Origin: Scatomorpha sp964367935
GTDB taxonomy: Bacteria; Bacillota; Clostridia; Oscillospirales; Oscillospiraceae
NCBI GenBank assembly: GCA_964367935.1
Contig: CAYIYZ010000003.1
Location: 1 to 64,000, forward strand
DNA: 64,000 bases
Direction: 5' to 3'
Positions within the stretch are counted from its first letter, which is position 1. Each line of letters begins with the position of its first letter. The notes beneath the pieces were generated by a model. That model saw only the letters and a program-made list of their open reading frames with translations, searched no databases and was not told the origin of the DNA. This document shows positions 27,001-34,904 of this stretch, piece by piece. The position numbers and the translations under genes are program-made.

Positions 27001-29802
27001 CTCAGCACTGACCTCAACCTCTCGGGACATATATGGGCACCGATAGGGTTGAGTTATGAGGATAATTCAGGCACTGTCTATCACGACTTCAAGGGCACCT
27101 TTGACGGCGGTGGACACAAAATCACGGGGCTGTACGTCTATGCGCCCGATAAAAACAATCAAGGTCTGTTCGGCATTGTCGGAAGTGGCGGTACGGTGAA
27201 AAACCTCGGCGTAGACGGTAATGTCACGGGCGGTGGCTCTGTCGGCGGCGTGGTCGGACAAATCAGCGGCACGGTTAATAACTGCAACTTCAGCGGCACA
27301 GTCACGGCCGAGAGTGATGTCGGCGGTGTCGTGGGATATAGCCCGAGCGGCAAGGTCATCAACTGCTATAATACCGGCACCGTCACAGGCAAAGACAATG
27401 TCGGCGGCTTGGTGGGAAATGGCGGCAATATCGTAAACAGCTACAACACAGGCGCGGTCAGCGCAAGCGCTGAGAATGCCGATGCCGGTGGCGTGCTCGG
27501 ATATGTCATAGGTAGCTTTGTACCTAATAACTGCTACAATACAGGCAAGGTCACGGGTGCAAACGCCGGCGGCATACTGGGAAACAGTAGCGATGGAAGG
27601 CTCGAGGACTGCTATTTCTTAGAGGGCAGTGCGGAGAACGCTGTGGGCAGAACAGACGCACAAGATTTCAGATTCACAAACGTCGGTACATTCACCTCGG
27701 CTACCTCGGAGATTACCTCGGTTGGTGGCGATTTCGTAGGCATCCCCACGACAAGCCTCTTTGATGCCCTCAACGCCGGCACGAAGGCGTATAACGGCAC
27801 AGACCCTGTCCCGAGTAGCCTCGCCGACTACTGGAAAATAGGTGCCGGCTACCCCACACACGGACTAAAGGCAATGCTTAGCACTGAGATTACAGCAGGC
27901 ACAAACGCCACCTACGGTCAGCCCCTGCCCATGGCAACACTGACGGAGGGCTACGGCGAGGTGCTACGCACCACTTATATCAATAACGACAACGACGTAG
28001 AACTAAATGCCGAGAGTAATGCAACTACGTACAACAATGTGACGGTTATAGTTGAGACGGCAACCCACATGGGCGTGAAAGAGGGCGTGAGCTTCACAAT
28101 AGGCAAGGCGACCTACGGCGATGTCACGCTCTACAGTGTGGCAAGCTCGGGCGCAACAGACGTAGAGGTAGACTTGAGCGGCATAGCGGTGGCCTTGGGC
28201 GAGGGCGTGGTGTTCGGTGCGCCGAGTGTTGGTAGCATAGCAAACAACATCCTGACCTATGATGCAACGAACGTAGGTAATATCACTGTAACCGCATCCT
28301 CCACAAATTACGCTGATTTCACCGTCACGATAAACGTAATGGTCACAGACAAACAAATCCCAACCCTCACAGCGGAAGACCTCACGGTGTCCTACACGCC
28401 CACGGGCGCAGGGCTCACAGCGGAGAACTTCGAAAAAACCGCAGATGTCGAGGGTACGTGGGTAGTTCTAAACCCCATACCCGTGCCGACAGAGGTCACA
28501 AAGGGTATTCCCGTGACACTGAAGTTCACACCGACAGGTGAGGCTGCGGCTACGCACGCAGAAAGCTACATAAACGTCATGCTGACCATAGAAAAGGCAA
28601 GGCCGACGGGTAGCCCGACGTTCAGCGCTATCACCGCAGACGGCAGCACACTCGCCGATGTCACGGTGACGACGAGCGGTATTACGCCTGCAGGCGGCAA
28701 GTTCACCTGGGACGATAACATGAGCACAGATATCCTCATTGACACCGCCTACGCTTGGACGTTTACGCCGGCAAACCAAAACTACGAGGTTTTGACAGGT
28801 TCAAGTATTCTGTACAGAACCCCATCTTTCGGTGGCGGTGGTGCTGAGATTGAAGCGGACATAAATTCGGGTGACACCATGGGCACGGTAAGCCTTAAAA
28901 ATCAAATAGGCAGTGGACAGGGTCTAAATGTCGGTGGCGAAAACGGTCTTGTGGTGAACTTTGACACAAATGCCCTAAGAGCGATTTTAGACGAAGCAGA
29001 CGGCGCAGATGTCTTGTTCATCGCAGACAAAGCTGACCCCGACGATTTAAACGAAAGGCAAAAAATCGTAATTGGCGACAACATGGTGCTCGATTTGCGT
29101 GTCCTCGTAAACGGCGTGGAGGTGACGGATTTCCTCACAGGCGAGGTGACCATCAGCCTACCCTACGAGCTAAAAGAGGGCGAAACGGCGGCAAACCTCA
29201 AGGTCTATTACGTGGACGCACAGGGTAATAAGACGCTCATAGAGAGTAGCTACGCAGACGGCATTTTGACCTTCAAGACAAACCATTTCTCACTGTTCAT
29301 GGTGATGTATGAGGGCACGACTTTCACAGATGTAGCCATGGGTGACTGGTACTATGATGCGGTCATGTACGCCTTCGAGAACGAAATAATGACAGGCACA
29401 AGCGACATTACCTTTGCACCGAACGACAACATGACGAGAGCCATGGTGTGGACGGTACTTGCGAGAATGAGCGGTGTCAATACGGACGGCGGCGACCCGT
29501 GGTACTCCGTGGCACAAGACTGGGCTATGGAAAACGAGGTGTCGGATGGTTTAAACCCCGACGGCTATATCACTCGTGAGGAGTTTGCGACTATGCTGTA
29601 TAGGTTCGCAGGCTCGCCTGTGGTAGATGGAATGTTAAATTACCCTGACGACGACATGGTGTCCGACTGGGCGTATGAGGCGTTCATTTGGGCCGTGGAT
29701 AAGGGTATAATTAGCGGCATAGACGGCGCACTCGTACCGCAAGGAGAAACTACGAGAGCACAAGTTGCGACCATGCTCATGCGTCATCTGGAAATGCAAT
29801 AA
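24070..29802 (+). CDS. SLH-anchored surface protein with GLUG repeats (1,910 aa)
   Basis: Secreted wall-bound protein. Signal peptide MKKIILS to TAQAA; start supported by AGGAGG just upstream. Residues 25-1,260 are four large units, each opening with an ADLAWMAK-like motif, passing through FDGGGH, and running into tandem GLUG repeats (GLFG, VKNLGV, VGGVVG, NCYNTG). GLUG domains are known from adhesin-like proteins, some IgA-peptidase-related; none of the peptidase motifs is present here. Then come MBG/Ig-like domains (about 1,275-1,590), a pre-SLH domain (about 1,600-1,750) and three SLH domains (1,751-1,910). Second gene of an operon with the 1,623-aa protein. Adhesion is a family-based guess. 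Confidence 0.88.
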   Translation: MKKIILSAVLLLLCIMAMLPITAQAAWDGSADITWYIDNENADSYTISTAAELAGLAALVNGTDDSGPAGVDFDDKTITLTADIDLGSMAWTPIGTSTKIFEGTFDGGGHTISGLYIYTTEECQGLFGAVGENGTVKNLGVDGDITGEENVAGVVGYNSGTVVDCFNHSDVTGASPGGVVGWNYGTVVGCYNTGTIAYTTSVTGGVVGGNHPGGEVINCYNIGAVKEHNGNSIGSGVVGLNEEGTVTDCYWLAANGMTTGIASDKGTSSNVTSFTSDTLDSLLKNLNDGVAAYNGTATPPTTPAEYWLLNPKENGGYPVHATYWSDYAAAEAPALEYSVYQIEDAADLAWMAKMVNTDNATYGGANYILTADINLTGRIWEPIGTGSGAFSGSFDGYGHFIEGLYVYAPDENIQGLFGYASGTVKNLGVEGTVTGGDHVGGLVGYNYSSGTVINCYSNVTVTGENYVGGLVGANSNQTSVASCYNVGTVTGKNYVGGVVGGNGAIVVGSYNLGKVSGDTEVGGVVGENNGTVTGSHWLQGSATNGVGSNSEGSLADVSSFTAAAKDTLLKNLNEGASAYNIDSIPNDGDENITPPTHLASYWMIKTAENEGYPVFATYWNDYAATEEPTGSGTEEDPYQIEDAADLAWMAKRVNKTLGFQSDSYILTKDIDLTGHVWVPIGSSFTFSGTFDGGGHKITGMDMYAYSHVETKGGLFGKVDGGTVKNVGVEGTFMGETPGYFGGVAGYNDNGGTVINCYSEVALTSYLGNVGGVVGYNAASASVVNCYSTGTVTGIGDSDVGGVVGWNEGLLLNSYNTGTVTGNDYVGGLVGGNSDGTVLGSYWLQGTADKGVGESNSDPNAENVSSFTSATVGTLLKNLNDGALAYNFDSDPNTEGEQEPTTPAKYWAQMPSENKGFPVFATYWSDYAKSGGITDWTATDITITNEEQLAYLAKLVNIGEGETENGVAGNDFEGQTLTLSTDLNLSGHIWAPIGLSYEDNSGTVYHDFKGTFDGGGHKITGLYVYAPDKNNQGLFGIVGSGGTVKNLGVDGNVTGGGSVGGVVGQISGTVNNCNFSGTVTAESDVGGVVGYSPSGKVINCYNTGTVTGKDNVGGLVGNGGNIVNSYNTGAVSASAENADAGGVLGYVIGSFVPNNCYNTGKVTGANAGGILGNSSDGRLEDCYFLEGSAENAVGRTDAQDFRFTNVGTFTSATSEITSVGGDFVGIPTTSLFDALNAGTKAYNGTDPVPSSLADYWKIGAGYPTHGLKAMLSTEITAGTNATYGQPLPMATLTEGYGEVLRTTYINNDNDVELNAESNATTYNNVTVIVETATHMGVKEGVSFTIGKATYGDVTLYSVASSGATDVEVDLSGIAVALGEGVVFGAPSVGSIANNILTYDATNVGNITVTASSTNYADFTVTINVMVTDKQIPTLTAEDLTVSYTPTGAGLTAENFEKTADVEGTWVVLNPIPVPTEVTKGIPVTLKFTPTGEAAATHAESYINVMLTIEKARPTGSPTFSAITADGSTLADVTVTTSGITPAGGKFTWDDNMSTDILIDTAYAWTFTPANQNYEVLTGSSILYRTPSFGGGGAEIEADINSGDTMGTVSLKNQIGSGQGLNVGGENGLVVNFDTNALRAILDEADGADVLFIADKADPDDLNERQKIVIGDNMVLDLRVLVNGVEVTDFLTGEVTISLPYELKEGETAANLKVYYVDAQGNKTLIESSYADGILTFKTNHFSLFMVMYEGTTFTDVAMGDWYYDAVMYAFENEIMTGTSDITFAPNDNMTRAMVWTVLARMSGVNTDGGDPWYSVAQDWAMENEVSDGLNPDGYITREEFATMLYRFAGSPVVDGMLNYPDDDMVSDWAYEAFIWAVDKGIISGIDGALVPQGETTRAQVATMLMRHLEMQ
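24500..27560 (+). repeat. Coding tandem repeat array (GLUG units)
   Basis: Within the 1,910-aa gene the DNA GTCGGCGGC(G/T)TGGTGGG recurs many times, encoding VGG(V/L)VG, spaced by units encoding NCYNTGTVTG. The four large blocks are also similar to each other at DNA level. Such arrays can gain or lose units by slippage or recombination. Confidence 0.7.
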
Positions 29803-29805
29803 GAT

Positions 29806-29838
29806 AAAAAAAGCACCCCACAGTGTGGGGTGCTTTTT
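29806..29838 (+). terminator. Terminator of the 19,160-29,802 operon
   Basis: GCACCCCAC / GTGGGGTGC stem flanked by A and T runs, ending TTTTTT, right after the stop codon. It can act in both directions. Confidence 0.88.
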
Positions 29839-29914
29839 TAAGGTAAATACAGCGGACTACAGCGAAAAATACATCGCATTCTCCCCTCTTCAACTTAATA
29901 TCACAGAAAAGCAG

Positions 29915-29942
29915 TTGAAAAAAGCATAAAATACGCTATAAT
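29915..29942 (+). promoter_or_regulatory. Promoter of the 776-aa SLH gene
   Basis: TTGAAA (29,915-29,920), 16 bases, TATAAT (29,937-29,942). The leader of about 95 bases shows no riboswitch that I recognise. Confidence 0.75.
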
Positions 29943-30042
29943 ATAGGATGGAAAGCAGATTTGTCTCTCGACATTATTTGCTTATTATTTGCTTCTTACA
30001 TTTAGGAGTGGTGACCGAAATTTATAACTTAGCGAGGTGCTT

Positions 30043-32373
30043 ATGAAATTTATTAATCAAAAGACAAAGGTTGCAATTTTATTTTGCCTGGTGACAGCGA
30101 TGCTGCTTACGCCTTTAAGCGTGGCTTATGCGGCAGATGAGCAAGTGTTAATCGGTGATGGCAGCGTCGAAAATCCTTATCAAATTAGCAATGCCGACCA
30201 ATTGGCTGCTATAAATGATGATTTAGATGCCCATTATATTCTGATGAATGATATTCTTCTCAATGATGAGGAATGGACACCGATTGCCAGTGTCACGGCT
30301 TTTACAGGTAGCCTTGATGGCAAGGATTTCACAATCCGTGGCTTATTAATTAGCGGCTCCGGAGTTTTTCAGGGACTATTCGCCCAAGTAGGCAGTAGTG
30401 GCGAATTGAAAAATTTTGCGATTGAGGGTAGCGTTACTGGTGGCAATAGCGTGGGGGCATTCGTTGGTTATAACCAAGGGCTAATCGAGGATGTAGTGAA
30501 TCATGCTACGGTTACTGCCGATATTAACGGCGGTGGCATTGTCGGTTATAACTTGGGTACGATTAGAAATTCGTATAACAGCGGCACTGTAATTGGTACT
30601 TCGACCAACACAGGTGGCATAGCAGGACGTAATAACGGCATAATACATGATGTTTATAATATAGGTTCGGTTAGTGGCGGCACCAGTGTCGGAGGGATAA
30701 TCGGTCATAATGTAGGCAACTTACTCAATGCCTATAACACAGTAGATATTAAGGGCGATAACTACGTAGGTGGTGTGGTTGGTCAAAATGATACACCCAA
30801 TGTCTACACAAGAAGCCTAATCAGCAATGTCTATAATAGCGGAGCGATTTCAAGTAGTGCCACCTATGCGCACATAGGCGGTGTGGTGGGCTATCACTAT
30901 AATGGAGATTTAAGTAATGTTTATAGCACAGGCACTTTGAGTGCCACCGGCTTTGGCGCAGAAATAGGCGGTGTTGCCGCTTATGTAGGCCTTAGCGCCC
31001 AAGTAGACGGAGCATATTGGTTGGAAAGTAGCGCGCAGGTCGGTATTTTCTCGGGAAATGGCTATAATAATAGGCAAAACGTACTTAGCTTTGATGTGAG
31101 CGGTCAATTCGCCAATACAGGCACCTTACTGGATACATTAAACAGCGGAGCTACGGCCTATAATGCCACCAAGCCGACAGTTGAAGCGGAAACTTGGGTT
31201 GCACAGGCTGATGGCTATCCTATTTTTGAAGGTCAGGAGCCGGAAGAACCTCAAATTACGATTACAGGTTTAACTATTAAGAAAGATCCCGATAAAAAAA
31301 CATATGAGATAGGCGATCTTGTAGATTTGACCGGCATGGTAATTGTGGCGAATATGTCCGACGGCAGCGAAAATGAAATAGCACATAACGAGCTTAGCCT
31401 AAGCGGATTTAACTCCACCCAAGCGGAAACGGGACAGATTGTTACTGTGAATTACGGCAATTTTAGTACCAAATTCAGCGTGGATATTGTACTTCCCACG
31501 CCTGTTAAATACACAGTGCAAGTAAACTTAGACGGCGGTAATGGCCATCCGAGTGGAGCTGGCGAATATGCCGCTAACGAAACGGTAAACATTATAGCCG
31601 GCACGAAAAGCGGCTTTACGTTTAACGGTTGGCTGGTAAGCGGTGATGTTGTCACCTTGCAAGATGCCTCCTCGGTTAGCACGAGCTTTATTATGCCTGC
31701 GGCAGAAGTTATTATCACGGCACAATGGACAGCAGTTAGCGGTGGCGGCAATGTTGGCGGTGGCAGTAGCGGCGGCGGTGGCGTGGTTGTCACTCCGGAC
31801 GACAATGACGACGAAGGCGATACAATTGCCCCCGGTGATATCCTCGATATCGAAGATGAAGATACTCCTTTAAGCGGAATGCCCCTACCCTTCATCGATG
31901 TGTCTATAGGCGACTGGTTTTATGATGCTGTGAAATATGTGTTTGAAAATGATATCATGAACGGCGTAAGCGACACTATTTTTGCACCGAACGATAACAT
32001 GACGAGAGCTATGGTGTGGACGGTACTTGCGAGAATGAGCGGCGTTGACACTTCGGGCGGTGATCCTTGGTACTCCGTGGCGCAGGACTGGGCTATGGTA
32101 AACGAGGTATCAGACGGGACTAATCCCGATGCCAGTATCACCCGTGAAGAGTTTGCAACCATGCTGCACAGGTATGCAGGAAGTCCCATAGTTGATGGAA
32201 TGTTAAATTACCCCGATGACGATTTAATCGCAGATTGGGCCTATGACGCGTTCATATGGGCGGTGGATAAGGGTATAATCACCGGCATGGACGATGGTAC
32301 GCTAAACCCACAAGGAGCGGCTACACGTGCACAGATGGCGACTATGCTACAGAGATATCTCACGATGGAGTAA
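30043..32373 (+). CDS. SLH-anchored surface protein with GLUG, Big_3 and InlB-like domains (about 776 aa)
   Basis: Secreted wall-bound protein. The ATG at 30,043 (GAGG at 30,034, 5-base gap) gives MKFINQK and a signal peptide ending VAYAA; the GTG at 30,037 is the alternative. Domains: one GLUG region at about 37-397 (same plan as the units of the 1,910-aa paralogue), a bacterial Ig-like group 3 domain at about 403-486, an InlB-B-like repeat at 489-563 (GFTFNGW), a Gly/Ser-rich linker at 566-583, three SLH domains at 617-776. The first 400 codons look more A/T-rich than the matching part of the 1,910-aa gene, while the SLH part is nearly the same, which suggests a mosaic history. Its own promoter and terminator make it monocistronic. 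Confidence 0.88.
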   Translation: MKFINQKTKVAILFCLVTAMLLTPLSVAYAADEQVLIGDGSVENPYQISNADQLAAINDDLDAHYILMNDILLNDEEWTPIASVTAFTGSLDGKDFTIRGLLISGSGVFQGLFAQVGSSGELKNFAIEGSVTGGNSVGAFVGYNQGLIEDVVNHATVTADINGGGIVGYNLGTIRNSYNSGTVIGTSTNTGGIAGRNNGIIHDVYNIGSVSGGTSVGGIIGHNVGNLLNAYNTVDIKGDNYVGGVVGQNDTPNVYTRSLISNVYNSGAISSSATYAHIGGVVGYHYNGDLSNVYSTGTLSATGFGAEIGGVAAYVGLSAQVDGAYWLESSAQVGIFSGNGYNNRQNVLSFDVSGQFANTGTLLDTLNSGATAYNATKPTVEAETWVAQADGYPIFEGQEPEEPQITITGLTIKKDPDKKTYEIGDLVDLTGMVIVANMSDGSENEIAHNELSLSGFNSTQAETGQIVTVNYGNFSTKFSVDIVLPTPVKYTVQVNLDGGNGHPSGAGEYAANETVNIIAGTKSGFTFNGWLVSGDVVTLQDASSVSTSFIMPAAEVIITAQWTAVSGGGNVGGGSSGGGGVVVTPDDNDDEGDTIAPGDILDIEDEDTPLSGMPLPFIDVSIGDWFYDAVKYVFENDIMNGVSDTIFAPNDNMTRAMVWTVLARMSGVDTSGGDPWYSVAQDWAMVNEVSDGTNPDASITREEFATMLHRYAGSPIVDGMLNYPDDDLIADWAYDAFIWAVDKGIITGMDDGTLNPQGAATRAQMATMLQRYLTME

Positions 32374-32387
32374 TCAAATAATAAGAC

Positions 32388-32417
32388 AAGGCGGTCACCT
32401 TTACGGTGACCGCCTTC
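32388..32417 (+). terminator. SLH-family terminator, copy 3
   Basis: AAGGCGGTCACC / GGTGACCGCCTT with loop TTTAC, 15 bases past the stop of the 776-aa gene. The T run is broken (TTCTTCC). Confidence 0.8.
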
Positions 32418-32465
32418 TTCCACGTTTAAATAGTAAATTTTACCTGTAATTCACCCTTTGTTGAC

Positions 32466-32494
32466 TTGACACGATTATAGTATTTTGATAAAGT
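32466..32494 (+). promoter_or_regulatory. Promoter of the SLH-nucleotidase gene
   Basis: TTGACA (32,466-32,471), 17 bases, TAAAGT (32,489-32,494). The -35 is perfect and the -10 matches four of six. Confidence 0.6.
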
Positions 32495-32548
32495 GATTAA
32501 GTAATAAGTTAAAGAAATTTAACTAGATGAAAGGGGTATGCAAATAAA

Positions 32549-34666
32549 ATGAAAAGAAAAATCTTGAGTGTACTCATCGTCATTGTGCTCGCAATGGCGA
32601 TACCGGTCGGAGTAATGGCAGATGCACAGGGATCAACAAGTTTCACTGATATCAGTGGAAACATGTATGAGAGTGCAATTGACAACTTACTTACACACGG
32701 AATTGTCAGCGGTGACGGTAACGGAATGTTCAGACCCGATGACATGCTTCGCAAGAACGAAGCGGCGGTAATTCTGCAAAACACCTTTAAATTAGTTGAT
32801 GTTCAATACAGAACTTCAACAGATGCTGAGCTTGAGAAAATCATGATTAGCACGGAGATGCCTATTTCTTCGATAGAGGCTGCTATTTTACCTGCGGCAA
32901 ACGATGTAGAGGGCTGGGCAAAGCCCGCTGTTGAGACAGTGGTGGAGGCGAGACTGCTGTCTGTTAATAACGGCAATTTTGTGCCGAACGATTATATGTC
33001 AAGCCGTGAGTTTGCGACGGCGGTCGGCAAGGCGGTTTTCGGAGCGGAAAATGACATTGATGTCATTGCCGCACTGAGAGAAAACGGTTTAATCCCCGAG
33101 GATGCTGTAACAGACGACAATACAATAACACGCGGCGCGGCGGCTTATATGCTAAGTGGGATTGTCGGAAATGATAATTTTAAAATTATCCCGACTATGA
33201 TTACATCTGATATTCACGGCAGAGTTTTACCGACAGCTGTCGGCGCAAACGGCATGTCATACGGCGGTATGAGCAGAGTCGCCACTATGGTGGACATGCT
33301 CAAGGAAATTGACGAAGATGCGCTAATTCTTGACGGTGGTGACTCACCGTACAACACGAATATGGCGAATTTGTTCATGGGCAAATCTATGGTGGATACA
33401 ATGAATGCGGCAGGATTTGACGCTACTGTACTCGGTAACCACGATTTTGACTATGAGTTTGAGAATTTGCTTGAGTTAGCTGAGAGAGCTGACTATGACA
33501 TGCTTTCAGCTAACACCTACTGGGCAAGCGGCGAATATCCCGAGCAGTTCAAGCCCTATATAGTTGAGGAGATTGACGGTATCAAGGTTTCAATAGTGGG
33601 ATTGACGGAGGATGAGAGTAAGCTCTACACTCATTATACAAATACGAAGGATATCATGTTTGAAGATCACCTTGTGAGCGGTAAAGAAACAGTTGCAATG
33701 GCGGACGCTGAGAGTGATGTTGTGATAGTGCTTTCGCATATACACGGTGATAATATGTTGTTGCCTGTTGAGGTACCCGAAATTGACCTTGAAGTAGGTG
33801 GCGGTAACGATATATTCGGGCGTCCCGAATATGTTGGCGATACTGTGGTCGTCAATCCGGGCGGATACACTGCCGTTGTCACACAGGTCAACATAAATGT
33901 GCTCAACAAAGAGATGATAGGCTACACAGCAAATCAGCTTATTGTAAGCGAGATTGTGCCCGAGGATGCGGAAGTAGCGGCGATTATAGCTGACTATCAG
34001 GGTCAGATGGACAATTTGCTTGATGAAGTAATCGGGCAGGCGGCAGATGAGTTTACATGGTCGACTACAGAGGTTCGTTCTTCTGAGAGTGCTATAGCCA
34101 ATTTAACAACCGATGCGCTAAAAGAGTACTTTGAGGCAGATATCGCAATTCAAAACGGCGGTGGTGTCAGAGGCGGATTTACCACGGGTGATATAACCTT
34201 AGAGAATATATACGGTGCCCTTCCCTTTGATAACCGTGTGGTTTTGATAGAGACGACGGGTGAGCAAATTGTTGCGGCGCTTGAAAACGGCGTATCTCAA
34301 TACCCCGCAACTGCAGGTAAGTTCCTGCACGCAGCCGGACTTTCCTACAGATTTGACGGTGCAAAGCCTGAGGGTGAGAGAATAGTGTCCGTAACTATGG
34401 ACGACGGCACCGAAATTGATCTCGACAAGACATACAGCGTTGTAATCAATGACTTCATGGGTGGCGGCGGCGACGGCTTCACTATGTTCAATGTACTCAA
34501 TGCTGACTCGGGAATTACGGATAAGTCAACGCTTATAACCGAAACGAATGACTATATCAGAGATGTTTTAGCCGACTATATCAGGGAAAAGGGAACAATA
34601 ACGCCTGAAGTCGAAGGCAGAATCATTATAGACAACCCGCAAGAGGGTGACAGCATGCTGGGCTAG
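32549..34666 (+). CDS. SLH-anchored 5'-nucleotidase/UshA-like metallophosphatase with an altered metal site (705 aa)
   Basis: Surface-bound relative of 5'-nucleotidases, which strip phosphate from nucleotides outside the cell. Signal peptide at 1-27; SLH-like repeats at about 30-210 at the N-terminus, opposite to the other SLH proteins here. The metallophosphatase core follows with D221 and H223 (SDIHG), GGD, GNHDFDY and SHIHGDN; the C-terminal nucleotide-binding domain has NGGGVRGGF and MGGGGDGF. Oddity: the final metal motif, GGH(S/T)(H/Q) in UshA, is GGGND here (G419, N420, D421), so one metal-binding His is missing. Activity may be lost or the metal site rearranged. The ORF is otherwise complete. 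Orphan gene with its own promoter. Confidence 0.88.
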   Translation: MKRKILSVLIVIVLAMAIPVGVMADAQGSTSFTDISGNMYESAIDNLLTHGIVSGDGNGMFRPDDMLRKNEAAVILQNTFKLVDVQYRTSTDAELEKIMISTEMPISSIEAAILPAANDVEGWAKPAVETVVEARLLSVNNGNFVPNDYMSSREFATAVGKAVFGAENDIDVIAALRENGLIPEDAVTDDNTITRGAAAYMLSGIVGNDNFKIIPTMITSDIHGRVLPTAVGANGMSYGGMSRVATMVDMLKEIDEDALILDGGDSPYNTNMANLFMGKSMVDTMNAAGFDATVLGNHDFDYEFENLLELAERADYDMLSANTYWASGEYPEQFKPYIVEEIDGIKVSIVGLTEDESKLYTHYTNTKDIMFEDHLVSGKETVAMADAESDVVIVLSHIHGDNMLLPVEVPEIDLEVGGGNDIFGRPEYVGDTVVVNPGGYTAVVTQVNINVLNKEMIGYTANQLIVSEIVPEDAEVAAIIADYQGQMDNLLDEVIGQAADEFTWSTTEVRSSESAIANLTTDALKEYFEADIAIQNGGGVRGGFTTGDITLENIYGALPFDNRVVLIETTGEQIVAALENGVSQYPATAGKFLHAAGLSYRFDGAKPEGERIVSVTMDDGTEIDLDKTYSVVINDFMGGGGDGFTMFNVLNADSGITDKSTLITETNDYIRDVLADYIREKGTITPEVEGRIIIDNPQEGDSMLG

Positions 34667-34717
34667 CACGGACTATGAGAATGTGATTTCCCAATAGCTT
34701 TGCACAAATGAATCCGG

Positions 34718-34749
34718 GGGGCAGTGACGATTTTTCGTCACTGCCCCTT
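34718..34749 (+). terminator. Hairpin after the nucleotidase gene
   Basis: 13-bp perfect stem GGGGCAGTGACGA / TCGTCACTGCCCC with a short T loop. Only two T follow, so termination may be weak. Confidence 0.55.
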
Positions 34750-34869
34750 AGTCTGTCAAAACGCAATATGAGCATCAATGATAGCATGATGTACAGGGGA
34801 TTTTACAAGTAGCTTTACGCTGATTCCTCCGACTTTTGTAGTATATATGCTCCCATCTGTATAGCCCTC

Positions 34870-34898
34870 TTGCAAACAATATTGCGATATATTATAAT
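34870..34898 (+). promoter_or_regulatory. Promoter giving a probably leaderless kinase mRNA
   Basis: TTGCAA (34,870-34,875), 17 bases, TATAAT (34,893-34,898). A usual start of transcription seven bases later falls on the A of the ATG at 34,905. No Shine-Dalgarno sequence exists between the -10 box and the ATG (GACCTC only). Confidence 0.7.
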
Positions 34899-34904
34899 GA
34901 CCTC

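Noticed and set aside
24500..27560. CRISPR-like spaced repeats
   Set aside because: The repeats are in frame, vary in length and spacing, and encode GLUG protein motifs.
30008..30046. Short leader peptide (GTG ACC GAA...) whose stop overlaps the ATG of the 776-aa SLH gene
   Set aside because: The AGGAG is only two bases from the GTG at 30,011, too close for normal initiation; the coupling looks accidental.
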